Positions 51,913 through 64,000 of a DNA stretch of 64,000 nucleotides are shown in pieces. The stretch covers positions 3,720,001 to 3,784,000 of the forward strand of contig NW_026570223.1 in assembly GCF_019649055.1 (NCBI RefSeq), written 5' to 3'. Positions within the stretch are counted from its first letter, which is position 1. Each line of letters opens with the position of its first letter. Under the pieces are notes generated by a model that saw only the letters and a list, made by a program, of their open reading frames with translations, made no database searches and had not been told where the DNA came from. The translations under genes and the position numbers were made by a program. The stretch is from Paramacrobiotus metropolitanus (lineage: Eukaryota > Tardigrada > Eutardigrada > Parachela > Macrobiotidae).

Positions 51913-52819
51913 TCATGAACTTTTAGTTGACTAAAAGTTTAAACCGAGTCAATTTTAGCTACCAAAACTTGAAGGTTAACCGGGGTTAACGAAATTTTTT
52001 TTGGCATTTTTTTCCCAATGAAACTACGGGAAAATTACCTTATATCGCTCAAGTACGGAACTGTATATAACCTGCACCCGGGCGTAGAGGTCTTTCGCAG
52101 TTGCAGAGTGCATGCAGCAGCAAGCGGCTGTATGCGTATGCGGGCGGTTGAAAGTGTGACATTCTGCCTAATTGGCCCCCTTACCAGCTACAATCAAACC
52201 ACCGTAGTTAATACGGCCTGTTTTTATTTTACTGTCGCAATTTTTTACCATGATATTAACGGGTAATTTAACGGGTTAAATGCTGTGAAATTTGTGATTG
52301 TGGCTTTATTGACTTGACTTCAGACTTTAGCTCTAGCATGTGTTTTACGGATGGTTCATAAATGCCGATAATAGAGTAGGCAACATTAGTATCGTGATCT
52401 GGGTACATGAAACCGTATGAAAATAAAATCATAAAAAAATTATTTTAATTATAAGAATTATATAATTATTAGTTTCCGTTAACTTTGGTTAACCGACTAA
52501 GAATTTTAACCAAACCACTTTTAGTCGCTAGAAGTTTCAGCCAAGAAAATTTAGCTGACTAAAAGTTTTAACCAAGCCAAGCCGATTTAGGCGGCTAAAG
52601 CTTTTAACCAAGTTTTTAGTTTAACCGAATTTAGTTTAGCTTAGTTTTTCCATCACTAATTACTGCTCTTCTCTACTGCTATGTCATCGTACGTGGTGCG
52701 CATTCGATTTTATGCCCTAATCTTACGTGATGCCTCGGCAGTACATATTTTATGACTCGTCAATTGCCGTTATGGATTCTTTGCGGTATTGCCTTTATTC
52801 TAATGGCACATTTGCGTAG

Positions 52820-53814
52820 ATTTTCACCGATGAGAACAAGCAGCACTTCGCGGAGGATTATGCCATTATGGATGGACAGCTGGTTATTAGCACGATCTCC
52901 GTGGCTTTCTCGCTGATTGCTCTGGGCTACGATTATCTCTTCCCTTTTCCAGCATCCAAATGGGTCTTGGCGTTCTGTTCCATCTCGTATTTTATCACCG
53001 TTGGCTGCCCGACACTGTATTTGTGGTGCGTCGAAAAAGGAGTGTTTTTGGTGTTCAAGGAGGGCAAGAACATCTGGAAGGCCACGTCCAACTTGAAAAA
53101 GTATGCGTGACGCAGCGTGAGTATGACCGGGATATGTGTTTTTGTGTATGTGTTAGTTCTCACTTAATTGGTATCTTACTCGTAGGTATTGTAATGGTGT
53201 GCAAAAATCTGAGGGGCAAGATTTGACGTGGTTAACCACTTAGACAGTTTTCGAAGCACTGAAAAATAATCGCCCTTACACGAACTTGATTAACTAAGGA
53301 ACTTTGGAATTGATTTCTATTTTTACTACTGACAGAATTTATTTTATTTGCTGTCCATTTTCGTTGAATATCATGAGGACTGATGTCGCCCGCGTGAGAT
53401 ACAAAAATAATTAACGATGTAAGTAGATGATTTAAGCGCTAAATATGATGTAAATACGTTTTTATGGTCTCTGTAGACCTTCATACTTTTTGCATGCGCG
53501 GTGCACTAAACTAACTGAGCTCCTCATGCAGAACTAGCGTTGTTTTTGTTCGGAATCTCTGGTTTGTCCTTGTGCTTTTCCCAGCTGGACTGAACTTTTT
53601 GGAATTCAATATTTTTTGGTTTTGCAGATACGACCATATGTATACTTTGAAGCTGATGCGCCAGACAGAAGGAGCGAAACAGCCCGGCAAGGAACAGGAA
53701 CTGAAGAAATCCGTTGCTGAATTTTTCGATGAAAAGGGAAATCTGGTCTTTAGTCGTTTTGAGAATGAAGTGATGTATCTCTTCCGCAGTATTACAGACA
53801 AAAAAACGAAATAA
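52820..53814 (+). CDS. SPCS2: Signal peptidase complex subunit 2 (SPCS2), two exons
   Basis: SPCS2 is a small two-span ER membrane subunit of the signal peptidase complex that removes signal peptides. Exon 52820-53100 begins after GTAG and encodes MDGQLVISTISV, two hydrophobic spans (about 30 residues each, around VAFSLIALGYDYLF and SISYFITVGCPTLYL) and NIWKATSNLKK. It is followed by GTATGC and the acceptor TTTTGCAG. Exon 53628-53814 encodes YTLKLMRQTEG and ends SITDKKTK with TAA. The frame is unbroken. The N-terminal about 45 residues of the family are not found to the left, where the transposons begin, so exon 1 is missing, distant or lost. Confidence 0.9.
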
Positions 53815-55873
53815 TTGTCCCAGCTTTAATTTTTATGCCAGGTCTTGATGCTGTTTTTTTATTGTCTTCTATTTCCGGGCAGGCATGCTATTTTCTATAG
53901 CATTTGCAGCATTTGCCGTTCCCTGCTTTGTATTTGGTCTACAAGTAGCAGCATTCCCATGAAATCTTTATCATTGTGACTTTATTTGACAAGTAAGAAC
54001 AACAGTATGTCATATCCCACTCGTGTCCCTGTTTCCGCCAGCACGCTTCGCATTAATACAATGACAGACTTGCAACGATAACGTTCAAACGATTAAAATT
54101 GTTACAGCTTAAAAACAGACTAATAAAACTGTTTCCAATACTCAAATAAGTTAATTCTATCTCATCGTGCGTTTCCTTAACATCAGCAGAAGTACACAAC
54201 ATGCGCAAATTATACCAGTTAATTTTACAGTCGATCTACTCTTTTCTGGCAAGCTTCCTTCCAACTTTCAAAGGCTCAGCCGAAAACTGACGAAGGTGGA
54301 AATAGAGGGCAAACAATATAAAATGTCCACAAGCATATACACTGAGCAAGAGTGGCCGGAGATCGGGCAGCCGAGGATAAACTGGTGCGAAACACGCTAG
54401 CGATAAACAAGCAAATCCGGACAGAGACAAATCAATACCATCTGCAACAGGGAAAAATTCTAAATTCAACGCATTAAAAAGAAACACGAGCTGTCGGCTG
54501 CAAAACCAATATGAGTTATTAAAAAAAATTGCAAATGCAACAAGAGCCAAAAGCTGGTGCTCTTGGCCGGTGATATATTGTTCGAATTTCTCTTGGACCG
54601 ACAAACAGAGCGCTAACATTTATGGGCAGATGTTCTGTCACTAAAACATAAAATACAAACTACCTAAGTACTCGCATTTGTTTTGTAACCGTTGTTCGTT
54701 ACTGTTTCACTGACTTACGAGAGCCGTAAATAAATCATACTGGATTGCTTCCGTTTCATCGCGATCTCTATCTTCCGGCTCCTTGAACTTCCAGAGAATA
54801 AATGCATAGCTGAAGGCCATAAAAAGACTATCAGATCGCTACATGACTATCAGATCGCTACATCTCAGCATACCGCTACATCTCAGCTCTCTGCCGGCTG
54901 ATCCAAAAAGGCTACCTTTTGAAAGAAGTTTAGTGACGTAGTTGCACATACCCCAGGAACAGCACAGTGCCAGTGTCTTGAAACATACGCTGTTCGCATA
55001 TTGACAAACAGATAATAGTTTAATAATACTGACGTACAAAAACGATGCTCCAACCACAAAATAGAGGAATTTAATATTTTCTATGAAGTATGTGGAATGT
55101 CACGCATCAATTACATATCAAAATAGTACGTAAAGCGCAACTACACATGCTGCTGCTCAGGTACCAAAGTGGTCCAGATCGGTGAAGTGATGTTGTTACT
55201 TACAGTGAATAATACTTATTACAACTCCGCTGCGCCAAAGGACTGCTACATAGATCTCCACAAGTCCCGTCTGTAATGTACCGCACCAGACCGGCCCCGC
55301 ACAGGAACGACCACTAACCAGCAACGGCTCCCGCACAACACCGCACCGCACACCAGACCGGGTCCCAACGCCACACTACACCGCACAGCAACGTATACCA
55401 CACTACACCGGTACTGTACAAAATATAAATAGTACGAGTATTGTACTTTGCACTCCTAAACAGCCTGCTTTCTGATTGAATGCAGCTAGCATCCGGCTGC
55501 GAGCATGCATCTTGTCTGTTCAGTCATCGAACTTTGGGTCAGAAGCAACTTGTTTTTATGATTAAAACTACAGATCAGTTTACTTGTAAAAATAGGAATG
55601 CATTACTAGATGTACCTGCTGCAAACAATGCAAGATTTATACTGGTCGGAGGAAACTTAGTAGTCGTACCGTGCTGACATCCACCGGGAACAGCCGCGCG
55701 TAAGTGCCTTAAAAGATGTTTTTTGCATATTTAAAAACACATATTACAAATTAATACGATTATAATGACATACAGATACATGCTTCAACTAAAAAAGCGG
55801 TATTTAACATTTTTTTATGTGAAATGTGAAATTCAGCGGTTCGTAGCTTGAAATCCGTCAACTCACCGGCACG
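53815..55873. other. Stretch without a recognised gene; one possible minus-strand exon
   Basis: A minus-strand frame at 54836-54711 reads MAFSYAFILWKF, KEPEDRDRDE and stops at a GTAAGT donor, so it could be an exon of a membrane protein. Hydrophobic frames at 54619-54236 and 55057-54890 may belong to the same gene, but the phases do not join and no family was recognised. A duplicated CTATCAGATCGCTACAT lies at 54829-54862. From 55265 to 55425 the sequence is low complexity rich in CACCGCAC and ACACTACACCG. Confidence 0.3.
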
Positions 55874-56191
55874 GACTACTACCGAAGGAACGTCCGGCCT
55901 TGGAGCAACAGAATGAGCCAACCGACTCTCTCCAAGTTGACCGGCCGGATCCGACCGACCCACCCGCTCGAGAATGAGGAGACGCTGAATGCGTCGGAGG
56001 AGTTGCAGAATCGACTTTCTCCAACGACACCACATAAGTGTCACTAACTATCTCTTCGGCACCACATAAGTACCTTGAACCAGCTCGAGAACCAACCTGG
56101 CCCGACCGTAGTAAATATAGGGTGTAAAATCATTGGATTAACCGAGTAGCATGCTTTCAAGAACGGAGTGCTTAACTTTTGTTTTGATGGA

Positions 56192-58022
56192 CGCGAACGG
56201 AAGCGTTCACCAAGGATTGCAGAAAATGCAACGAAAACGCGTCGGCACAGGGCAGAAGATTCCCATGTGCGGAATTTATCATCACGGACGAACAAGCCCC
56301 AAACATTGGAATGAGATCGCACGCCGAAGCGGCGGCACTTTACATAAATGTTATCGCGGGAAACTTAAGCGCAAAAAGACGCCTGGCCAGCAGCGAATGC
56401 CTAGTCGACCAGTTGGAAGCCTATGAACAGGATCATTTGGCAACCATCCACGACAACGAAGTTCCGAAGTCGTATGGACGAACACTTGTCAACCGGTATC
56501 TTCGAGTGGCAACAGCAACAAGACCTCAAACGACAGAAAGAAAAACAGGAGAAACTTCTCGCAGTTGACGAAAAGATTGCCAAAATGAAGATCCATCCGC
56601 CACCGACCCGTCATGAACCGAAGATAACTGTTTAATTTCAGCACCAGCACACACAGGGCGGCTCGGACTCCGAACAAGTGGTTCATAACATACGTGAAGT
56701 CTTTGTTGGAGACCCCAACCGATCACTCCAAAGTGTGTCAATGAAGATGAGGATACAGATGGAGGACGGAACCCAGCGGATGGTTACAGATGGAGGACGG
56801 AACCCAGCGGATGGTTACAGATGGAGGACGGAACCCAGCGGATGGTTACCTTCACTCCGGCCACGGCAGAACAGATGAGGGCTGTCCACAGGAGGGGTTA
56901 CACAAGCCCAACCAACTGTGTCCCAGCAGATTCCACCACCTGGACCATCGGCACAGCCAGTGGTCTCATCGTCGAAGTAACAGCACCAGCGCCGACCGGC
57001 TAAGAATTTGGCGGGACACGACCTCCGACACAAACTGGGCCACGATCTCCGACACAGAATCGAAGAGCAACGGGCCATCATCAGAGAGTTTAGAAAGAAA
57101 GCTACCAGACCTTCACCCGGCAGACGAACCGGATCTGGCGAAACAGGAATTGGACTGGTCGTCGACTCAATTAGTAAGTCGAAAAGGAACTTCCTCCCAT
57201 CTGAACAACAGCCGGATGCCCACATGGCGGAACCTGCAGCTCAACCAGAAACTCAACCGGAGCAAATGGAAGTGGACGTGGCCGACCAGATGGCACAGTT
57301 ACCACGTTGAAGTGCCGGCCCGAGAGGACCCTTGCTACCACCTCGCCCGACAACAGGGAATCGAAATTGTCTTGCAACATCCGACTGAACGGACAAACTA
57401 CATTATGGACACCATGGATTACGAAGAACGACATTGCCCACAAGTTTCGCGTATGGTGGAGAATCTACGGCAGTTCCTCATGCAATCCGGATACCAGACG
57501 CTACTAGAACAACATCAGTGGCTGCCGGGCTTTAACATGGCTACTCACACCGACCAGAATATGGAACATCCATATGACCAAGCGAATGCGTTACCATCGA
57601 TGACCGACCCGGCCCTGCTGAACGTACCGTTGTACAGCCCGGACTGGCCACGATTGAGCCAACTCGGCGTTCGGGAATGCCAGCATGACGAGTTGAAGAG
57701 CATTGCCCAGTTCGTCATCACCGACCCCCACCCGTCTTTTGTTATCACCGCAGCTCGGGCAGCCTTGGACTTGCTCCAGTATCTCCCACAAGAGGAGATG
57801 GATCTGGCCAAGAACTGCGTAGCTGCGATACTACGATACCTTTTCGCGGCGAGATTTGGCACTTACTTTTGCCATTACACCCTGTATGAATGCTGCCGGA
57901 ATCAACCGATACCACCAGCGTTTAAAACCATAGTGGCCCAACTTGGATCGGTGATGCGCAGTATCATCCCTGCCATATGGTTACGAGACCTGCTTTATAC
58001 CCACGAGCGACACGCTAAGTGA
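56192..58022 (+). pseudogene. Copy C ORF5, frameshifted
   Basis: The N-terminal part (CRKC...PCAEF, then AEAAALYINVIAGNLSAK) is in one frame to 56568. A Gln-rich segment follows in another, and the last 410 codons (56790-58022) in a third. The C-terminal domain starts NYIMDTMDY, has PDWPRLSQL and SFVITAARAALDL, and ends near 58022; it aligns with copy B ORF5. The upstream splice acceptor AG is lost (GATGG). The frame change coincides with a triplicated 31-bp repeat at 56759-56849. Confidence 0.75.
56759..56849 (+). repeat. 31-bp unit repeated three times in ORF5 of copy C
   Basis: The unit starts ATGGAGGACGGAACCCAGCG and is perfect in three consecutive copies, except for the last base or two. 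As 31 is not a multiple of three, each copy is read in a different frame, and all stay open. Confidence 0.95.
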
Positions 58023-60080
58023 TACGCCTTCCGGAAGGACGAAAGAGACCCGCACGACGACGCAGCGGACTTCGTGAGGTGGTACCGCGAGAAGAAGATG
58101 ATACCTAGCGGATTCACCTCACTGCCCTACGAAGAAGCGACGTCCGACGACCTGGCACCTGGTGCACGACCGCTTGCACAAAAGCTGCGGAAACAGGTAG
58201 CCCAAGCAAAGAAGTCTCAGGCGGAACATCCGGGCCATGAAACGGAAGGCGATAGTGCGTCCCAACGAAGCAGCTCTGTAAGCTGCAAACCAAAGGAGGC
58301 TTCATTACGCCCACTTCGCCGACCAAACCGGACGAAGACGAGGAAGACCACTTCGGCGGCGAACCGCCGGTCCATATTAGCTTGGAAGAAGGGAGGTTTG
58401 CACATGGAATCTAGTCCCTCACTCGAACAGCCCAAAGGGACTTTATGCCGAGAAACGGGATGGTCGAGAAACGACCCGGCTGAGAACCTGCCTAGCTGAG
58501 AGCCAGCACCGTCGAGAAGTACATAACGACACGACTTCATGCTAAATTAGGCTGTCCGTCACCGATATCAAAATCGTTAATCGTTCAGCGAAAACATAAT
58601 CAGCAGAAACCAAAAGGTCAAAATTATTTTGTATAAAATAGAAAAGAGAACTGACTCTTAGATTAAAAAGGTCTAGATCTACATTGCACCTTTTTGTATA
58701 GCCGGTACCGCAAAGTTCTGTGGTACGCGTACTTAACTATTTGCAATATGCAGCCCAAGTTATGTGGGCAATTACGATTTGTTGGATAAGAAACTGGTGA
58801 TTGGCTGTGGGTTGGGTTTGTTATAGCGTTAGGTCAACGAGGAGCAATTTTCCCGTTAGCCGCGCGTCCTGTTTGGCCCTACCGGGGCCTAAAACATCAC
58901 AAGCTACCTTGGTCGACCATCGATGTACGGAATGGCCGACCAGTCGTCGTATACCAATACGACCGACCACTCGTCGTATACCATTGCGACCGACCACTCG
59001 TCATCATTGTGAGCGACTACAGGTCGGCTAATAGCGGAACGCTTGGCATACAGTAACTGCCGATCATCATGTGGTCGGATGGAAGTGCTACTCCTGGCCA
59101 CAGAAGCGTAAGGTAATAGTCAACCGACCATTTCCACCGACAGAACTTCAAATTTCCGACCGGACCTTCGAGCCATTTCATCTTGGATAAAGTCATAACC
59201 AGGCTCGTGATAGCAGACTGAACGATTTTAACCGACCACTTTTGAACGGAATTATTGTACCTGGCGACCACAGAAGTCGCATGACACAGGTATGTTTCTC
59301 TCCGACCTGAATCTTGGAATTCGGAAAACTTAGCCGGATCCCCACGCCGCCGGTTGACTTACCGGTAGGCCGACCTGGGTCAACCGACCTCGGTCCACCA
59401 CCCCCATTTAGATAGGATGCTTCGGCATTCGCAACCGCGACAGTGCCTCTCCATTCGCAACGGACGGATACGAATCGGAAGTAAGTGTTCAACCGTGATT
59501 ACCCGACTTAAGTGAAATTAACCGGTTACAACGGGTAACCCGGGAACCGACGCCCCGGACCCAGAACATCGGACAACATTGGACAGGAGACGTCATCCTA
59601 GTCAGAATAAAGCTCCCGGACTGATATTTGCATTTTTTTTAGCATTTTGCTAGAATTCTTTCCTAACAAACGGAATTGTATTTGTGTAGCTGGATCTCTC
59701 TAACCGATTGTTTTGTTTGACTCTTTGCTCACTGGAATTGTGATTAAACTTTATTTCATGTTTTTCTTTTGAGCTGTATAAACTTTCATTACATACTTTT
59801 TTTACATTTTCTCCGGTGCGAGCTAAAACATGCCGGCCAACAGACGCATTACCAGTCCAACGAAACGCCCAAGCCACTTCCGGATTTCTCGGCCGTAAGG
59901 TGCTTGCCTCTCAGGGGTCCGGAAGGCAACGATGGGACGGTCGACGAGACACCGGGCTCCCTGTTGCCAGAGGACGCGTATCGGCGATCCCACATGGGTC
60001 CAACCAAAGAGTGTGCGGTACACTGGTGCGGTACCGAGTCTGAGCATTCTCCCGGGAGCTCGGATTCCCACCCAGAGGCA
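58023..60080 (+). other. Copy C 3' untranslated region with short repeats
   Basis: No gene is supported, although 58074-58499 is open. Three diverged 27-bp units containing GACCGACCACTCGTC lie at 58930-59010, and further ACCGACCA-type motifs recur to 59410. A CCCTACCGGGGCC at about 58877 is the reverse complement of the CCGGTAGGG motif of copy B. The last ten bases, CCCAGAGGCA, abut the LTR as in copy B. Confidence 0.6.
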
Positions 60081-60217
60081 TATCAGGCGTACGAGCCTGC
60101 GCGAGGTACTCCGCCCATACTTGGCCTACTTGCACTCACGCACATGCTGTATTCGCCTCTCTCATGTACGTACATGTGCTGCTGCACTGCACTCATCCGC
60201 TGAAGCGGATATACCGG
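60081..60217 (+). repeat. Truncated 3' LTR of copy C
   Basis: Starts TATCAGGCG (the TG end mutated to TA) and aligns with the inverted LTR of copy A through CGCCTCTCTC, GTACGTAC and GTGCTGCTGCACTGCACT to the ATCCGCTGAAGCGGAT palindrome, after which similarity ends. Confidence 0.65.
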
Positions 60218-60563
60218 TTATAGTCCAATTTAGGGATACCTCTCAGAAATGAGTTTTCTATAGCACATTTTGTTCAGAAAAAAATCTTGCGTCGAATGCT
60301 ATGTGAATCATGTGGTTCTGAGATCACGTGACCAAGTTTTGAATTTATGCAATCATTTTGTGGGAATTCAGTTAAAATTCTCTCGTGCGCATGACGTCAT
60401 ATACGCGTCATAAGTTAATGGTACGTTCGATTCAGAAATGTTTTTCAGTCAAAAAGGTCAAACTGGGGTCTCAAAGGTCACTTGACTGAAATACGTAAAA
60501 TAGATACACAATGTTATCAAGTATAAATGTTATTATTTAGCCATCTAGTTTTGTCCACGTACA
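60218..60563. other. No gene seen
   Basis: AT-rich sequence between the truncated LTR and the minisatellite. Nothing is recognised. Confidence 0.5.
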
Positions 60564-61270
60564 GGTTACTCCTTTCTTTAAACGATACAGAAGTAACAGA
60601 ACTAATAACTCCACAACAATAAACGAGACCATAGAAGCAACATCCCGCAACAATGTTATTCCTTTCTGTAAACGAGACCAAAGAAGTAACACCTCACAAA
60701 AATGTTATTCCTTTCTTTGAACGGGGCCAGAGAAGTAACATCCCACAACAATGTTATTCCTTTCTTTAAGCGGGACCAGAGATGTAACACCCCACAACAC
60801 TGTCACTCCTTTCTTTAAACGAGACCATAGAAGTAACATCTCACCACAATTTAATTCTTTTCTTTAAACGGGACCAGAGATGTCACCCCACAACAATGAT
60901 ATTCCTTTCTTTAAACGGGACCAAAGAAGTAGCACCCCACAGCAATGTAACCCCTTTCTTTAAACGGGACCAGAGATGTAGCACACCACAACACTGTTAC
61001 TCCTTTCTTTAAACGAGACCATAGAGGTAAAATCCACAACAATGTTATTCCTTTCTTTGAGCGGGACCAAATAATTAACATTCCACAACAACGTTATTTT
61101 TTTCTTTAAGCGGGACCAAAGAAAGAAGTAACACCCCACAACAATGTTATTTTTTATTTAAGAGAGACCAAAGAGGTAACATCCCACAACAATGATCCTC
61201 CTTTCTTTAAACGAGACAGACGATCTGATTGCAACCCATAACACTGCAACTACTTTCCCCAAACGAGGCA
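60564..61270. repeat. Minisatellite, unit about 50 bp, about 14 copies
   Basis: Diverged units contain ATGTTATTCCTTTCTTTAAA, then CGGGACCAGAGAAGTAACA and CCCCACAACA. Copies differ at several positions and some are shortened. Confidence 0.92.
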
Positions 61271-61419
61271 GGTGATGTAATACGCGTCGGGTCCCTTCGC
61301 TAACATTCAATGAGGCCGAGGCTCACTCACTCACTCAGCACTCATTTCGACCACCACTAATTTCAGCAACAGAACATTTAGCCATCTTCAACTTCCCAGG
61401 TTTTCCTGGTTTTTGTTAT

Positions 61420-61835
61420 ATTGCTTAAGGTTTCTTAGTCTATTTACGTTTTCTTAGGTTGTCTTCGGTTGCATGGCTTTCTTACGGTTTCTTAAGGTTT
61501 ATTTAGTTTCTTTAGATTTTTTAAGATATTCGTAGGGTTTTAGGTTATTTTTTAATTATTGCTACGTTTTCTTATGGTTTCATCAGTTTGGGTTATTTTT
61601 AAATTATTCTCAGGTAATTTTTAGGTTTCATTTTGGTTTGCTAAATGTTTACTTAATTTTCTTAGGTTATTGTTAAGTTATTCGGAAGTTTCTGATACCA
61701 TCGAAACGCAGTCATAACCTAAGAAACCTAAGTAAACCTAAGAAACCCAAAGTAACCTAAGAAACCTAAGAAAACCTAGGAAACCTAAGTAACCTAAGAG
61801 ATCTAAGAACACCTAAGAAACACAACAGGCTAAGA
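61420..61835. repeat. Second CCTAAG/CTTAGG array with strand switch
   Basis: TTTCTTAGGTT-type units to about 61690, then after about 20 bp the inverted form AACCTAAGAAACC to 61835, giving a head-to-head arrangement like that at 29895-30640. Confidence 0.8.
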
Positions 61836-62784
61836 AAAATTTGGGTGGATTTAGTTTGTCATATTTATATTGAGGTTCTTAGCCTAAAATTCAGTTATTC
61901 TCAGTTCACTTAAGGTACTGATCCATATTAACGGTGGTTTTTTGTGTCTTAAGTTTCTCCTTAGTATTCTAGTTATAAGTCTCTCTTAGCGGTGGTTTCT
62001 CAGTTTCTTTTTTTTTATTTCTTACAAACATAAGAGCGGTATTGTAATGAGTCCCTTGCATGAAATGTAAGATGAACCTTTTCTCGAATACCTAGTTATT
62101 TAAAGGTTCAAAGACTAACGCGAAAAAAAAACCTGATTGGGAAAGCTGAAATACGAAATCGTTAGGACGTCATCTCAGTTTTGAATATTTCCCTGCTAAT
62201 TTACATAAAAATTCATAACTCGCTCCCGTGAAGGTTTTCTGCTTCTGGTCTCACTTCATTCGACTTAGACAAAAATTCTGAGTCGAATGAGCGCAAAACA
62301 GGTCATTGTGACGTCATCCTAATGGTATCCTTGTTATCAATACAAGCCCTCTTTATCGGGCCGCATGTATGTGTTGTTGCGTCGGCAGTTTGCACAGAAC
62401 GCCCGAACAAGTTCAAGAGAATACCTGACTGGTGAGCCGCGCAAACGAGACAAACAAGCTGTTCGACAATGGTACTGCGGCGATGACACTGAGGTGTGAA
62501 CTAGTCTGATCCCTGTGGAGCCTTTCCTGGGAAGACTCACAACTTTTCTGAATATAGACTGGCACGGCCAATTCAGACGAAGAACCTCTACGCGCAGAGA
62601 TCTCGTGGTCAGACTGCCGGCGAATTAACTGATTGGTGTTCGAGCACGTACGCATGTTCTTTCATCGTTGTGTTTTTTGTTTGCTTGTGCTTTTTTTAAT
62701 TTTTCAACTTTTTTAACGTTGTAGTTCTCGTTTGTTATTGTGGCCTGTTTATCTGCCGAACGATGAAGCATGTTTTGAAACTAG
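61836..62784. other. No gene seen
   Basis: No frame with family resemblance or paired splice sites was recognised. A minus-strand open frame at 62655-62413 is short and unsupported. Confidence 0.45.
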
Positions 62785-62872
62785 CAGTAGCAGAAGTTTG
62801 TTTGTAGCAGTAGCAGTAGTAGACAAGCAGCAGTAGCAGTAGCATAGCAGCAGCAGCAGTAGTAGACAAGAA
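62785..62872. repeat. CAG/TAG trinucleotide microsatellite
   Basis: Mixed CAG and TAG triplets (for example AGCAGTAGCAGTAGTAGAC repeated twice). Confidence 0.9.
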
Positions 62873-64000
62873 TACAAAGACACGTAATACATAGAATATC
62901 AAGTTGCAACTGGTCTTGCAGTCTTAAGCATACAATAAAATAACGAAGGTACTGCAGTCTTTCACTGTCGTAATCATCGCTGCTGCTGGTAAGGTGGAGA
63001 CTACACATCCGATTATTAGGTGTTGGCGTCCACGTTTTCAGCTGTCTGCAAGAATTAATACATTTGGCTTGCCTTTCTTTTTTGGCTGCCGAGGATTCTG
63101 CTTTTAAGCCAGGAAAGCGATGAAATTTAACACCAACGTAAGTAGGATTTCCTTGTGGCGCTTTACACCCCGCAACACTGCAGACTGCGCCGTATCCACA
63201 ACGCCTTTTTTTGCATAAGTCATCGATATATCAGTTCTGGAATCTATCTGTATAATGGTACAGATCTAATAAATTTGAAGCTTACCTTTGGTGGCTGAAG
63301 CAGATCCATCGCTGCCGACTCAGTTACCGCAGAAGAAGCAGAAGCAGGTTGAACGACTTCAGCCCTGGATCCCTGGGATTGGGAATTCACAAGAACTGCA
63401 GCCGTTACTGGCAACAGTTTTCACTGTGACGCTTGTATGTGTTCGAAATAAATGCCGTTATAAGTGCTCAAATTCTGTACAGTTAGTAAAATAACCAAAT
63501 TTTGATAAAACTAAAATTAACATAGAAGAACGCAACTGTTCAGAAATAAGTTTTAAAGTTGCGGGAGTGTACTGCCGTGGTGTAGAAGTGTAAATTGTGA
63601 TGAAGAATCTACACGCCAATGTGCTGTAATGCACGAACCACGTGGAGGCAGTTTGCCACGTGGTACGCTTGATAAGTACGTAAGTTTGGAATTTTGTCAG
63701 TTATTAGGCTGTTAACCCAACCCGTATTCTAGCCAGACAGTATTCCAGTATTCTAGCTAGACAGCTAAGCAGTATGCCCGTATTGCCATTTGCGCGTATT
63801 AAGAGGCTCACCGTAAACCACACCCCTAGATTGTGCCAATCACAGGCGTGTAACATTCTGGTTGCAGAATTCCCATAGACCGTGCAGAAACAAGCCGTAT
63901 ACACTATTCTACAGAAAGTCTCACTTTCTGTTTTTATCATAGTGTATCTAAGGTCCTGCAACGGTCTGCAGGCCTGACGAAAAATAGTGCAAACACTAGT
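62873..64000. other. No gene seen to the window end
   Basis: Open frames are short and without features. Non-coding host or decayed repeat sequence. Confidence 0.4.

Larger units (their letters stand above)
32977..52658. mobile_element. Small hAT-like inverted-repeat element, split by copy B
   Basis: The left end TAGTGATGGAAATACTAA and the right end, read in reverse complement TAGTGATGGAAAAACTAA, are near-identical terminal inverted repeats. Removing copy B and one target duplication leaves about 875 bp, AT-rich and full of GGTTAACC-like and CTAAAA motifs with no transposase frame, so it is a non-autonomous (MITE-like) element. The TAG-N-GATGG terminus recalls hAT elements. A clear 8-bp target duplication was not found, so the superfamily is tentative. 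Confidence 0.6.
55874..60217 (+). mobile_element. Copy C: 3' remnant of a copy-A-like giant element
   Basis: On the plus strand it starts in the end of ORF4 (TACCGAAGGAACG shared with copy A), continues through a conserved spacer (CCTGGCCCGACCGTAGTAA), ORF5 and a long 3' untranslated region, and ends within an LTR. Everything from LTR to most of ORF4 at the 5' side is missing. It is closer to copy A than to B. It is the only copy in which the C-terminus of the copy-A type ORF5 can be read. Confidence 0.8.

Noticed and set aside
54236-54619. Hydrophobic minus-strand frame as a gene
   Set aside because: No recognisable family, alternative acceptor phases give stops, and it could not be joined to the candidate exon at 54711-54836.
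58074-58499. 141-codon plus-strand frame after ORF5 in copy C
   Set aside because: No similarity seen to copy B downstream sequence and no features beyond charged low complexity; kept as untranslated region.
60564-61270. Possible CRISPR-like array
   Set aside because: Units are contiguous and diverged without unique spacers, in a eukaryotic context; this is a minisatellite.

Overview
The window is nuclear DNA of an animal, most likely an invertebrate. Short GT-AG introns, exons of three conserved eukaryotic gene families (an ABCC/MRP transporter, ALG6 glucosyltransferase and signal peptidase subunit SPCS2) and dense nested transposons support this. The species cannot be told from the sequence. 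Most of the window is transposon. 

Three copies of one family of giant Ty3/gypsy-like LTR retrotransposon dominate. Copy A (1-24921, minus strand, left end outside the window) has four open, uninterrupted large frames in the order LTR, primer binding site, structured leader, gag (1551 aa), pol (2529 aa), ORF3 (1989 aa), ORF4 (about 1429 aa), plus the start of a fifth frame (ORF5) running off the left edge. Copy B (33110-51912, minus strand) is complete, with two LTRs and a 4-bp target duplication, but it has lost most of pol and carries several stops and frameshifts. Copy C (about 55874-60217, plus strand) is a remnant holding the end of ORF4, ORF5, the 3' untranslated region and part of an LTR. 

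ORF3, ORF4 and ORF5 lie where env would be, but none looks like an envelope protein. They are recognisably conserved between the diverged copies. ORF3 and ORF5 are each preceded by a branch point, pyrimidine tract and AG. The simplest reading is that gag and pol come from the full-length RNA and ORF3/4 and ORF5 from spliced RNAs. This gag-pol-ORF3-ORF4-ORF5 architecture is the main candidate for an undescribed system. 

Between A and B lies a decayed ABCC transporter gene (25101 to about 29400) that runs into a non-LTR retrotransposon fragment (29490-29829), then a CCTAAG-type repeat (29895-30640), then a partial ALG6 gene (31180-32894). Next is a small hAT-like inverted-repeat element (32977-52658) into which copy B has inserted. 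To its right are two intact exons of SPCS2 (52820-53814), a mostly unreadable stretch, copy C, a 50-bp minisatellite (60564-61270), a second CCTAAG-type repeat (61420-61835) and a CAG/TAG microsatellite. Nothing else is supported from 62873 to the end.
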